Program-made: the position numbers and the translations under genes
The notes under the pieces: generated by a model
What the model was told of the DNA's origin: nothing
The model's input: only the letters and a program-made list of their open reading frames with translations
The model's database searches: none
Origin: JAFDZV01 sp964455525
GTDB lineage: Bacteria > Bacteroidota > Ignavibacteria > OLB7
DNA length: 64,000 nt
Reading direction: 5' to 3'
Assembly: GCA_964455525.1 (NCBI GenBank)
Contig: CAYVWR010000003.1
Coordinates: forward strand, 248,001-312,000
Part shown: positions 35,001 to 42,673 of the stretch, in pieces
Numbering within the stretch: position 1 is the first letter of the stretch
Layout: each line of letters starts with the position of its first letter

Positions 35001-36190
35001 GCGCCATCGGTGGACCAGAAGGGGGAGTGAGGCTCATAGCCAAAGTAGGGATAGTATGCCAGTGCACCGGTGCGCAGATCGGTCCCAGGGGCATAGAGTG
35101 CTGCCGGGAGCTGGCGTCGGACGGGGGTGAGATGTGGCCCTTCGAGCGTATAGCAGTAGTCGCGTCGCCGGATCATGAGCAGCAGTGCATCACGTTGTGG
35201 CAGGTAGAAGAGCCAGTGGACACATTCCTGTGAGGTGCCGATGGCATCGGCAGGGAGTGATCGTGTGGTCCAGGTGGTGCCGCCATCGCTGGAGAGAGCG
35301 ACGCGGCGGAGCACGGAGTTGGTTCCATTGGTATAGAGACCGGCGCGGGTGTAGATGGATGCGAAGAGGCGGTCACCCTTGGGATCGGCCAGGACACAGC
35401 CGAGGTAGTCATCGGGTCCAGCCTCAGGCCAGATGTGGTGGATGGGGAGTGGGTTCCAGTAGCGTCCATCATCATCGGAGAGCCAGAGGAGCCGATCGTA
35501 GGTGGCCGCCGCCAGCCGGTATCCTGCGGGGGCCTGCTCATACCGGACGCGTGCGATCGAGTGTGGCACGGTCCAACTGGAACTCTGATGATCCATTGTG
35601 GGTGCATATTTACCACGGAGCAGGGAGGTATCCATGGTGGTCGGGTGCCATGAGTCACCAAGATCGGTGGAGCGGTAGAGCCGTCGCTTCAGGAGGACAA
35701 AGAGGGTCTTGCCGCCGATGGTTCCATCATTGAGGACCGGTGTTGCCACCGAGTCGGAGTGCTGGGGATCGTAGAACCCTAGATCGCGGGGGATGACGGC
35801 GAGGGAGTCAAGGAAGGGAGTGGCAATGAACTGCCAGGTCGTGCCGAGATCGGTCGATCGGGAATAGCGGAAACAGGTGGAGTCGTTCTCCCATCCAACC
35901 CATCCCTGCGGACCAAACCGGTCGCTTGCATACTGTACCAATGCCCCACAGAACAGCAGCGATGTGCAGCTATCGATCGGCACAAGCGATGTGGCTGCGC
36001 CAGTCGCATAGCCTCGAATGCCGAATGCGACGGTGGTCCGTTTCGGTGGCGGATCCTGGGTTGTGAGATCAACCGCCGGGGACAGCAGCCGCCAGAGGGT
36101 ATCGCCAGCAGGCTGAGCGTGGCAGAGAGCGGTGGCCTGCATCAGCAACAGGGAGAGTATCGCAGTACGGCAAGGGAGAGCGAGCGGCAT
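32075..36190 (-). CDS. Very large secreted protein: BNR/Asp-box region, cohesin-like repeats, T9SS sorting domain
   Basis: About 1371 residues. ATG 36190 starts a signal peptide (RTAILSLLLMQATALCHA before QPAG). Residues to about 450 hold Asp-box-like motifs (STDLGTTWQF, STDLGDSWHP, SDDDGRYWNP, SSDGGTTWTT), as in sialidase/BNR or sortilin propellers. From about residue 700 four beta-rich units of about 139 residues follow (VRADTISAHRGDRAGFTLRY type), reminiscent of cohesin or adhesin domains; units 2 and 3 are nearly identical. The end (FSLGLDGATRLTIHNLEGVM, then SGIYTYVLHSGDF and MVVAK) is a clear T9SS type A sorting domain. Probably a surface protein; its ligand is unknown. Confidence 0.85.
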   Translation of the reverse strand: MPLALPCRTAILSLLLMQATALCHAQPAGDTLWRLLSPAVDLTTQDPPPKRTTVAFGIRGYATGAATSLVPIDSCTSLLFCGALVQYASDRFGPQGWVGWENDSTCFRYSRSTDLGTTWQFIATPFLDSLAVIPRDLGFYDPQHSDSVATPVLNDGTIGGKTLFVLLKRRLYRSTDLGDSWHPTTMDTSLLRGKYAPTMDHQSSSWTVPHSIARVRYEQAPAGYRLAAATYDRLLWLSDDDGRYWNPLPIHHIWPEAGPDDYLGCVLADPKGDRLFASIYTRAGLYTNGTNSVLRRVALSSDGGTTWTTRSLPADAIGTSQECVHWLFYLPQRDALLLMIRRRDYCYTLEGPHLTPVRRQLPAALYAPGTDLRTGALAYYPYFGYEPHSPFWSTDGAITWTATPTHAFYDWWPGSWRLGDTVRNQHLGLNTMIAHDGRLLNASAGRFIQAPQRIPIDFPPLDMRLSHDTLRLSIPYSSRAPHCNVVTIANAATVAATVRYRLVDALSGDPITHPDAAGYSLTPGDSLIVLPAASAEIRICLDPLRAPLRSMLLIVEAEDPPIWNTFNGICPRRWRDTLVVIVERIPERIRIAADTTRTLRGRDAMLHLHAELIDSIPAALIGMMIPHPFATANPMLIAPTVTPAIQLHTTTRSDGTVEMTLVLAQTTPAGSYPLADITLSTADPTPGDRPYRIDSSIVRPQQLTATPKLSIETTGGLLIRDTAAVTADTIRARPGERTAFTISYSTSWPQDSTVLHWITTYDPAIFTPDHFQIAPTLSGWSATMSTIAADRLQITLRPASADAGEYRQQMILGQLSGTVAATAPAAAMALPLESAEQFGVLIAQYPGLLLVEDRPIPHVRADTISAHRGDRAGFTLRYDASDTISAEWLLLRGDYDASIWRAERFLPDPSLGLAPGDVATSIDNATGRVQIELRRPARPLAPTERLGSLEGEVVREDIPQMPLLLIEASMLSPGYSDTLRPARHPGLLHITPRPEAAVRADTIIAREGDQAGFTLRYDASQAISAEYLGLLAHYDPDIWQAERFIPDPSLGLAPGDVTTSIDNAAGRVQIELRGPALHLATSVTLGHLEGRVLDGAPPAMPLVLSAAAVSAAGYADTIRPTRYPGLLLIEQEPTEISGVIWADTVRSAPGAAMMFHLWCVPSEDVIGSLEVHGQYNPMMFKPAGMELLISGYRIQEEEFAQGRMRVRIVPETGAIGWQSWAGTGGAARPFARLHGYGYFRESLRMPLLVEQARLADRWDLQRHPGLLEVDSICGLQYRLIELSGSEYSLKQNHPNPLSPITTIEFSLGLDGATRLTIHNLEGVMVGCPVAGYLSAGTYRLEYDGSGLPSGIYTYVLHSGDFMARRKMVVAK
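32793..33625 (-). repeat. Two near-identical 417-bp in-frame repeats inside the large secreted-protein gene
   Basis: The unit from about 33625 to 33213 and that from about 33210 to 32793 are offset by 417 bp (139 codons). A block such as CATCACCGGGAGCAAGCCCG occurs in both, around 33025 and 33442. Proteins share FTLRYDAS, DPSLGLAPGDV, TSIDNA and GRVQIELR. More diverged units flank them. This suggests recent duplication and possible copy-number variation. Confidence 0.9.
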
Positions 36191-36221
36191 CGTCGTGCTC
36201 CGTTTCGATGGTGTTGGCATG

Positions 36222-36256
36222 TCAGTCTGCATCAGGACGATCAGTCTGCATCAGGA
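36222..36256. repeat. Tandem 19-bp direct repeat upstream of the large secreted-protein gene
   Basis: TCAGTCTGCATCAGGA occurs at 36222-36237 and again at 36241-36256, with a period of 19 bases, directly upstream of the likely start at 36190 on the minus strand. It could be a tandem regulator site in the 5' leader, or simple slippage. Confidence 0.6.
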
Positions 36257-36266
36257 AGATAGGGAA

Positions 36267-36294
36267 ACCGGCCCGAAGTCTGCCTCAGGCCGGT
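36267..36294 (-). terminator. Terminator of the 36348-38165 gene
   Basis: ACCGGCC (36267-36273) and GGCCGGT (36288-36294) form a stem; on the minus strand it is followed by TTTCCCTATCTTCC. It lies 54 bases beyond the stop of the Cys-rich T9SS protein gene. Confidence 0.75.
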
Positions 36295-36347
36295 CTTCCG
36301 TCTGCTGTGCGGTACACCTGACTGTGCAGAGATCGCAGGTGTGTGCG

Positions 36348-38165
36348 CTACTTCTGCAGCAGGAATGTCTGGGTCAGGGTCGATCCCTCCAGCTCAACCT
36401 GCACCGCATAGGTGCCGTTGCTCCATGCACTGGCATCGAGTTCGATCGCTATGCTCGTGTTGGCATGGACGCTCTGCTGCCGCTCCTGTCGCAGCGCTCC
36501 TGCCATATCGTAGACGCGTATGCGGGCGCTTGCGTCACCGGCGAGCGCACCAACATGCAGCGGGATGGTGACCCGACCGTTGCTTGGGGTTGGCAGCGCT
36601 GTGCCAAGCGTGCCGGCACTGCCGACGGAACGCAGTGGTGGCGGTGCTGTCGGCCGCTTCAGAAGGTTGCCTGTACGGCCGCTGCCCAACTCATTGTCAT
36701 CCTCATCCCGTGTCGTCCATTCCACTACGCCCGAGGAGGTGCAGTTGCACAGGACGATGACCAGAGAATCACAGGGCTGTAATGCTGTCGCGCTCGTTTG
36801 AATCCGATAGGCACCTCCGCCCTGTGCCGTGGGAGTCCACCCGGGACGACTGATGACCGCAACGGAAGCACACTGAGCGGTTTGCAGATCGATGGTATAG
36901 ATGGGACTGTTGCCACCGGCATCGGTCCCACAGGCGCTGGAGGTGTTCCGGTTGTAGATCACCAGGGTATCGCAGTGCGGCTGCCCCGGTGAGGCACCCC
37001 CTCCCTTCGCCTTGTAGACGGCGACATCCTTCTCCAGATAACACTCGGTGCAGGCAAACGGTTCCTCATACTTGTGAATCGCCCCTGGCTGCATCCCGTC
37101 ATCGATCAGCGTGTAATGCTCGCAGAACCCTATGCCGGGCTGCACCGTGATGTACTCGGCACCCTCCGGGCAGCAGAACGGTATCCGCATCCTGAATGTA
37201 TCGCAGGGTGCAAGGCCGGGATCGCCGGACTGCGGATAGTAGAGATAGTGCATCCGGTTGTTGTTGGTATCGAAGGTCTCCACCAGATTCCAGGCACGGA
37301 ATGTCGGTGTGACGGCCTTCTGGCAGCGATGTGCACCAAGCACCATGAACTCGATCTTGTTCAGCGGCCCACAGGTCGGATAGCCATGATCGTTGATGAT
37401 GGTGATCTCGGCGTAATCGCAGCCATAGTGTACCGACCATGTGTTGCAGACCGATGCATAGGTCGGGCATCCGCAGCTCGGGTCTGCCTCTGGACAGAGC
37501 GGCACACGTGGCTTGACCTGTGCGAAGGTTCTGCCGGTGGCACCGCTCTCGTTGATGCAGGTTGCGCTGCCGCTGGAGTCGCTGTAATAGACTCTCCAGT
37601 CGAAGTCATCGAGCGCACAGGTGAGGTCCTCGATCTCCTGGATGCAGCCGATGCAGATATCGAAGGTATCGGCGGTGCATCGCTGGCTGGGGTCGGCGAT
37701 GTTTTCAAAGATGATCTTGGAGGGGTGGACAACGCCGACATATCCGGTTGGTCGTGTTGAGTCGCTGCTGACGAGAAATCGTCCGGGAGTTTTCGGTGTG
37801 ATGCTCAGATGGATGCTGTCATAACAGATTGGGTTGAGCAACTCGATGGTGATAAAGCGGTCTGCATTGTACTGTGTGCATTGTGCTGTGGATGTAGGGC
37901 TGTACTGATTATTGAGGACGATCAAACGGTAACAGGTAGGATTGGGCCTGGAGGTAAGGATCTCAATCCTGGCCTCGGTACAATTGGTGGAAGGATCGGT
38001 GTCGTCTGGGCATGGCTCGCAACCCTGTGCATGGAGAGTCGAGGTGGCGAGCAAGATGGCAATGGCCAGAATGAGCAGGAGGATGCCCCGTTGCAGCATG
38101 GCGAGGGGTCGATGGTGGAAGGCGGTAGTCCCGCGAGATCGGTGAGGAACGATTGGAATACTCAT
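36348..38165 (-). CDS. Cys-rich secreted protein with T9SS sorting domain
   Basis: About 605 residues, function unknown. The signal-peptide core is GILLLILAIAILLATSTLHA, cut before QGCEPC. Starts at 38165 and 38099 both fit; 38165 has the more AT-rich upstream sequence. The body has many Cys in short clusters (CEPCPDD, CIGCIQEIEDLTC, CGCPTYASVC, FCCPEG, CTECYLEKD) set in beta-rich repeats with a recurrent CDTLVIYNR/CDSLVIVLC strand. The last 80 residues, from GRVTIPLHV through RIRVYDMAGALRQERQQS to GTYAVQVELEGSTLTQTFLL, are a T9SS type A sorting domain. Next to another T9SS cargo gene, separated by a terminator. Confidence 0.82.
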   Translation of the reverse strand: MSIPIVPHRSRGTTAFHHRPLAMLQRGILLLILAIAILLATSTLHAQGCEPCPDDTDPSTNCTEARIEILTSRPNPTCYRLIVLNNQYSPTSTAQCTQYNADRFITIELLNPICYDSIHLSITPKTPGRFLVSSDSTRPTGYVGVVHPSKIIFENIADPSQRCTADTFDICIGCIQEIEDLTCALDDFDWRVYYSDSSGSATCINESGATGRTFAQVKPRVPLCPEADPSCGCPTYASVCNTWSVHYGCDYAEITIINDHGYPTCGPLNKIEFMVLGAHRCQKAVTPTFRAWNLVETFDTNNNRMHYLYYPQSGDPGLAPCDTFRMRIPFCCPEGAEYITVQPGIGFCEHYTLIDDGMQPGAIHKYEEPFACTECYLEKDVAVYKAKGGGASPGQPHCDTLVIYNRNTSSACGTDAGGNSPIYTIDLQTAQCASVAVISRPGWTPTAQGGGAYRIQTSATALQPCDSLVIVLCNCTSSGVVEWTTRDEDDNELGSGRTGNLLKRPTAPPPLRSVGSAGTLGTALPTPSNGRVTIPLHVGALAGDASARIRVYDMAGALRQERQQSVHANTSIAIELDASAWSNGTYAVQVELEGSTLTQTFLLQK

Positions 38166-38544
38166 AGTAATACTGATGATAAAAAGGTGAACGGACAAGG
38201 ATACAGGCAATGGTGAGCCTGATCCGAATAGGGTATTGTGAGGATGCTGTCTGTGGTGGGGGGAATGCCGGGAGTCATCGGGTGTTGTATGGTGGTCGTC
38301 ACAGCAGCATGTGGTCTCTTGCGCCTGGGGCATTGTATAGAGAACGAGGAAAATTATCTGGGAGTAATGATGCAATGCTGAATGCCGGACGTAGTGCCGG
38401 TGCCTAGCATTCAGTGAGAGGGAAGGAGGTGGAAGTGATGGAGGAAAAGAAGGCAGAAATTATTGTCTTGATAGTATCAAGCCGAGCATCGGCAGGATCT
38501 TCCGGGATGTGCTGCGACAGGGGAATCATGGTGGGGCGAAACGA
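38166..38544. other. Intergenic region upstream of the T9SS protein gene
   Basis: About 380 bases with no supported gene; an in-frame upstream extension of the neighbouring gene reaches 38375 but reads as low-complexity His/Cys-rich sequence without a signal. It must hold the promoter of the minus-strand gene starting at 38165. No repeat stands out. Confidence 0.4.
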
Positions 38545-38570
38545 GGGAGCCGACGTTGTAGTCGGCTCCC
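38545..38570 (-). terminator. Terminator of the RNase E/G gene
   Basis: GGGAGCCGAC (38545-38554) pairs perfectly with GTCGGCTCCC (38561-38570) around a 6-base loop; on the minus strand it is followed by TCGTTTCG. It is 17 bases beyond the stop at 38587. Confidence 0.8.
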
Positions 38571-38586
38571 TTGTGCTCAGCGTTAT

Positions 38587-41500
38587 TCAGGCGGCCAGCT
38601 CTTCGCTTTTTCTGGCGCGTTCCTTCTCTGCTCGTTCGCGTTCCCTCTTTCTTGCTCCATTGCCGCTATCATCGGAGAACTTATCGGTGATATCGTTCTG
38701 TGAACGGAGCGAATAGAAGTGGAATTCATCAACCGGGAGTGATTCATCCGGGACGATCTTCACCCTGACGAAGTATTTGAGCATCATTTTTGTCAGGCGG
38801 CTCATCGGCCCTTCGGTCAGATAATCGGTGATAATGGGATTGGCCGTAAGGGTAAGGTGGAATTCGCGTGAACTCTCCTTAAAGCGCTGAATCCAGCGCT
38901 CGATGTTGCGAACAACGGTGCTCTTGGATTGTACAAGGCCACTGCCGGAGCAGACCGGGCAAGGCTCGGATATGGTCTGCACGACCTGCTGGCGGATGCG
39001 CTGGCGGGTCATCTGCACAAGGCCGAACTGGGTCATCGGCAGCACCACCGATTTTGCCCGGTCCTTTTTCATCTCCTTCTTCAGTTCGTCGTAGACCTTC
39101 TTCCGATTCTTTTCATCATAAAGATCAATGAAGTCCACCACGATAAGCCCCCCGATATCCCGCAGGCGGATCTGCCGTGCTATCTCGCGTGCCGATTCCA
39201 GATTGGTACGGAGCGAGTTCAATTCCTGATCCTTCTTTCCGGCATAGCGACCGGAATTCACGTCGATGACCATCATCGCCTCGGTCTGATCGAGGATGAT
39301 ATAACCGCCGGACGGGATATAGATCTTCCGTTCGGATATCTTCTGGATCTCTTTTTCGACGCCTGACTGATCGAACACCGGCTGTGTGCCGGTATAGAGC
39401 TCCACCTTGTTAACAAGCCCTGGTGCAGCCCATTCAACGTAGTCGCGGATCTCCTTATAGAGCGCCTTGTTGTCGATCAGCACCTTGTTGGTATCAGGGG
39501 TGAACAGATCGCGCATGACGGTATTGGCGATCGACTGATCCTTGTAGAGCAGTCCCGGCTGTTCCCGCTGCTTGATCTTCTGCTCCACCTCGCGCCAGTT
39601 CTCGATCAGCTTCATCAGATCCTGCTTGATGACTTCCTCATCCTTGTCCTGTGCAACAGTGCGGATGATGCAGCCATGTCCTTCAGGAAGGATGCTTTTG
39701 GCGATACGGCGCAGCCTGCGCCGCTCCTTCATATTCTGCACCTTCCGGGAGATGCCGATTGCGGGGTCGAGCGGGAGCAATACCAGAAACCGTCCGGGGA
39801 GGCTTACTTTGGTGGTCACCCGAACACCCTTGGATGCATATGATTCGCGGGTAACCTGTACTATCACATCCTGGCCTTTCTCCAGAGCGATGGTCACCTC
39901 ACCGGAGCGCTTGGTCTGGAACGTGGGAAGCTTGGCATCCACGGTTGGTCCCTTGACGGGTGCATCCGATGCATCATCATCGCCGGGGCGTGTGCGGTTG
40001 CTGCGACGCGGGGCACGGGGGCGTTTGGCAGGAGCTTCTCCCGGCACCTTGGTCTTTTTGGCGGGTGTCGCTGCCACTGGTTTCTCTACAGGGGGAGTGT
40101 CGGCCGTCGGGGAGCTTGTGGGGGCCTCCTCGGTTCCTTCCACCTTCTTTTTTGCGCGTGCTGGGCGGCGGGGCGCACGGGTGCGCGGTGCGGGCGTTGC
40201 CTTGGTTGCATCGTCCGCGGGTGGGGCAGCCGGTTCGATGGGCGTTACCGCAGGTGCCGGAGCATCTCCGGCACTTTCCGCACGTGCAGGGGGGCGCTGA
40301 TCCTTGCGAGGTTCGCGGCGACGGTCGTTTGCACGTGGTGCCGCAGGTGCCGGTGCTTGGCTCTCTCTGCTCTGCGGTTCTGGCTCAGGGCGTGCAGCAG
40401 GGGTGCGTCCCTCGTGATGTTCTTCCGAGGAGCGCTCGGGCCTGTTCTCGGAACGGTCCTCCGGCGCACGCTCCTTTCGGCTGCCAGGACGGTGCTCGGG
40501 CTTGGGCTCATGATGTTCTTCCGGACGGTCCTTGGATTCCGGCAAGCGCTGTTCTCTGGTGCCTTCGGTCCGCTCGGGGGATTCGGCACGTGGTCCACGA
40601 TCGTCGCCATCGCGACGGCCACTGCGGCGGCGATCACGTCCACGGTGGTCGCGTGAGCGGCGATCCTCCGTCTCCGGTCTGGGAGTCGCTTGCTGATCCG
40701 CGGGGGCGGATGGCTTGACCGGCTCGGAGCCTTGCTGTGGCTCTGCGCGGTCCTGCCGGTGGTCATCCGAAGTCCTTTTGGAACGCTCAGGCGGATTCTG
40801 CCGATCGCGCTCTGCGCGATCCTGATTGGCCGGACGTCGTTCCTCACGTTCTTGCCGGGGACGATCGTTTCTCCCATCGGTACGGCCAGCGGGTTCTTCC
40901 GAGGTCTCGTTTTCCATCTCAGGCCGTTCCTGGCCTTCTTCAGCGGTCTCCCCTTCTTCGTTACGCTTGCGATTGCGGCCACGTCCACCACGGCGGCCAC
41001 GTTTACGGCGACGGCGGCGACCTCCGGCATCATCGCCTTCATTTGTCTGATCGGCGCTTTCTTCGGCTTCATTCCCCTCGATGATATCCTCTGGCATCTC
41101 CTCGAAGGTGGCGGCCTCATCCTCTATATTCTCGGGGCGGATCGCATTAGAAGGATGCCGATCGGGCCTCTCCTGCCCGGTTGTCTCTTCCGGCCGCTGA
41201 TTACGATCATTGCGCCGCCGATCATCACGGTCGCGTCCATCCTTTCTGGATGTGGTCTCGCGGGGTTCTGGTTCACGCGGTGTCGTATTGGTCGTTGGGG
41301 TGCGTTCCTCGCCACGACCATCGCGCTTTCCATCACGATCACGCCGATCCTGGCGTCCATCCTGTCGCGTCTGGCGCTGTTCCGGTGCGGCTTCGGCCCG
41401 GCCTTCCGGCTTCACCTCACGGGCATCCGGGCGTGGCTCGCGCGGCTCAGATCGGTTCTCCCGCTGACCTTCGCGGTTATCAGGGCGTGCGTTCCGATCC

Positions 41501-41943
41501 GGTCTTTTGCGGTCGTCGCGCTGTTTCTCGGGAACGTCCCTACCCTCGATCGGCCGTTGTTCGTCGATCTTTCCTTTTTCTTCTTTACGACCACGGTCGT
41601 TGCGGCGTTCTTTCCCATCGGCTTTTTTCTCAGCGTTTGGGGCGTTTTCCTTCTCGTTTTCCTCGTCGTCCTCCTCATCATCCTTATCGTCGAGGAGATC
41701 CTTGAACTCGTCGAGTGCGGAGCCGACGTCTGAGAAGTGGAGGAACGCATCCTGGGTCTCGCCGATATCGATGAATGCAGCATTCATGCCTTGGACCACG
41801 CGTTCCACGCGGCCAAGGTAGATGGACCCTACATGGCGTTCCTTATCGGGAACTTCCAGGAAGATCTCGGCTAGACGATCGTCCTCCGTAATGGCAACGC
41901 GGATCTCTGAGGATGTTGCGTTGATGATAATTTCTTTCTTCAT
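38587..41943 (-). CDS. rng: Ribonuclease E/G family protein with a huge insert in the S1 domain
   Basis: Endoribonuclease for mRNA turnover and rRNA processing. Residues 1-83 are the N-terminal strands of the S1 domain (VGSIYLGRVERVVQGMNAAF, IDIGETQDAFLHFSDVG). Residues about 84-670 are a low-complexity insert dominated by Arg, Glu, Asp, Pro and Lys (RRRRKRGRRGGRGRNRKR), with Ala/Pro-rich parts. At 671 the S1 fold resumes (GQDVIVQVTRESYASKGVRV), followed by the core with AMMVIDVNSGRY, GGLIVVDFIDLYDEKNRKK catalytic Asp, and the zinc-link-like EPCPVCSGSG. The core is about 530 residues, as in RNase G; the total of 1118 rivals RNase E, whose disordered part is instead C-terminal. Confidence 0.93.
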   Translation of the reverse strand: MKKEIIINATSSEIRVAITEDDRLAEIFLEVPDKERHVGSIYLGRVERVVQGMNAAFIDIGETQDAFLHFSDVGSALDEFKDLLDDKDDEEDDEENEKENAPNAEKKADGKERRNDRGRKEEKGKIDEQRPIEGRDVPEKQRDDRKRPDRNARPDNREGQRENRSEPREPRPDAREVKPEGRAEAAPEQRQTRQDGRQDRRDRDGKRDGRGEERTPTTNTTPREPEPRETTSRKDGRDRDDRRRNDRNQRPEETTGQERPDRHPSNAIRPENIEDEAATFEEMPEDIIEGNEAEESADQTNEGDDAGGRRRRRKRGRRGGRGRNRKRNEEGETAEEGQERPEMENETSEEPAGRTDGRNDRPRQEREERRPANQDRAERDRQNPPERSKRTSDDHRQDRAEPQQGSEPVKPSAPADQQATPRPETEDRRSRDHRGRDRRRSGRRDGDDRGPRAESPERTEGTREQRLPESKDRPEEHHEPKPEHRPGSRKERAPEDRSENRPERSSEEHHEGRTPAARPEPEPQSRESQAPAPAAPRANDRRREPRKDQRPPARAESAGDAPAPAVTPIEPAAPPADDATKATPAPRTRAPRRPARAKKKVEGTEEAPTSSPTADTPPVEKPVAATPAKKTKVPGEAPAKRPRAPRRSNRTRPGDDDASDAPVKGPTVDAKLPTFQTKRSGEVTIALEKGQDVIVQVTRESYASKGVRVTTKVSLPGRFLVLLPLDPAIGISRKVQNMKERRRLRRIAKSILPEGHGCIIRTVAQDKDEEVIKQDLMKLIENWREVEQKIKQREQPGLLYKDQSIANTVMRDLFTPDTNKVLIDNKALYKEIRDYVEWAAPGLVNKVELYTGTQPVFDQSGVEKEIQKISERKIYIPSGGYIILDQTEAMMVIDVNSGRYAGKKDQELNSLRTNLESAREIARQIRLRDIGGLIVVDFIDLYDEKNRKKVYDELKKEMKKDRAKSVVLPMTQFGLVQMTRQRIRQQVVQTISEPCPVCSGSGLVQSKSTVVRNIERWIQRFKESSREFHLTLTANPIITDYLTEGPMSRLTKMMLKYFVRVKIVPDESLPVDEFHFYSLRSQNDITDKFSDDSGNGARKRERERAEKERARKSEELAA

Positions 41944-42324
41944 GTATGAGAGAATGGGTCCGTGGACCTAAGCGGCGGTAAAGGTAGGCGGGCGGGAAGA
42001 AAGCGGCAGACAGAGTAGGACAGGGCGGGCGCATCCAGTCGGAGAAACGTGCGAAACGGGGGCGAACTCCTGGGTAAACGCTGCCGCGGTGCACCAACCA
42101 CCGGGCGCATCTACCATAACTCTCACGCGCTGGAACGCGATGCTGCGCGAATCCTTCCGGCACCGGCTGCGCTAATGCGAGTCCTGATGGGGCGCGCATC
42201 TGTTCAGTCTCCTTTCGGAGACTGCGAGCGCGAGCAACCATGCTCAGCATCTGACGCACCGAAGACCTATCGGCGCCGAAACGTACCACGGAATAATGTG
42301 GACTTGATGACAGATAAAAAAAAA
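41944..42324. other. Leader region of the RNase E/G gene
   Basis: About 380 bases between the RNase start and the SRP RNA. No protein gene is supported. An 8-bp perfect hairpin, CAGTCTCC/GGAGACTG with loop TTTC, lies at 42205-42224 and has no T tract. The stretch nearest the RNase gene is GC-rich. A long structured leader would suit RNase E-type autoregulation, but that is inference. Confidence 0.4.
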
Positions 42325-42425
42325 GAGGTCAAGCTGATCTGCGTCGCACCATACCTCTACTGACCGCTGCTTCCTTCCGGATCTGACGGGGTTGGGTATG
42401 ATATGGTCGCACAGGACTTGACCCC
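42325..42425 (-). ncRNA. ffs: Signal recognition particle RNA (4.5S type)
   Basis: On the minus strand the hallmark SRP domain IV is present: CAGATCCGGAAGGAAGCAGC with GGAA tetraloop and the asymmetric AGCA loop that binds Ffh. The ends pair as GGGGTCAAG (42417-42425) with CTTGACCTC (42325-42333), and CATACC with GGTATG extends the inner helix. The 3' end is followed by nine T (42316-42324), so the closing stem plus T run should act as the terminator. The length of about 101 bases is right for a 4.5S RNA without Alu domain. It pairs with Ffh to target membrane and secreted proteins. Confidence 0.94.
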
Positions 42426-42603
42426 AGAACTTTCTTGTGGGACAAATATACGCTTCAAATATGCCGTGGGCAAGGGGGGAAGGGGCTGATCCGTAAAAAG
42501 ATCGTAAAAGGGGAATGGCTTCCGGGGGTGATTGAATGGGGGAGGGGGGTATGCTCTTCCCGAATCGTCGCGGGGGCCTGCGCAGGCAGGCTGGAAATGA
42601 AGA

Positions 42604-42636
42604 GAGGGGAACACCATTCCAGGCGGGGTTCCCCTC
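42604..42636 (-). terminator. Hairpin after clpX
   Basis: GAGGGGAAC (42604-42612) pairs perfectly with GTTCCCCTC (42628-42636); on the minus strand it is followed by TCTTCATTTCC. It lies 38 bases beyond the clpX stop and separates clpX from the SRP RNA gene. Nothing else is seen between 42426 and 42673. Confidence 0.7.
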
Positions 42637-42673
42637 CCAATGCTTTTGGATGACAGAAGCTGCACGAGCTTCT

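Noticed and set aside
40690..41733. 347-codon plus-strand frame with many hydrophobic residues, like a membrane protein
   Set aside because: It is the complement of the Arg/Glu-rich insert of the RNase gene; Arg/Glu codons read backwards give Leu/Ser/Pro/Phe-rich false membrane segments.
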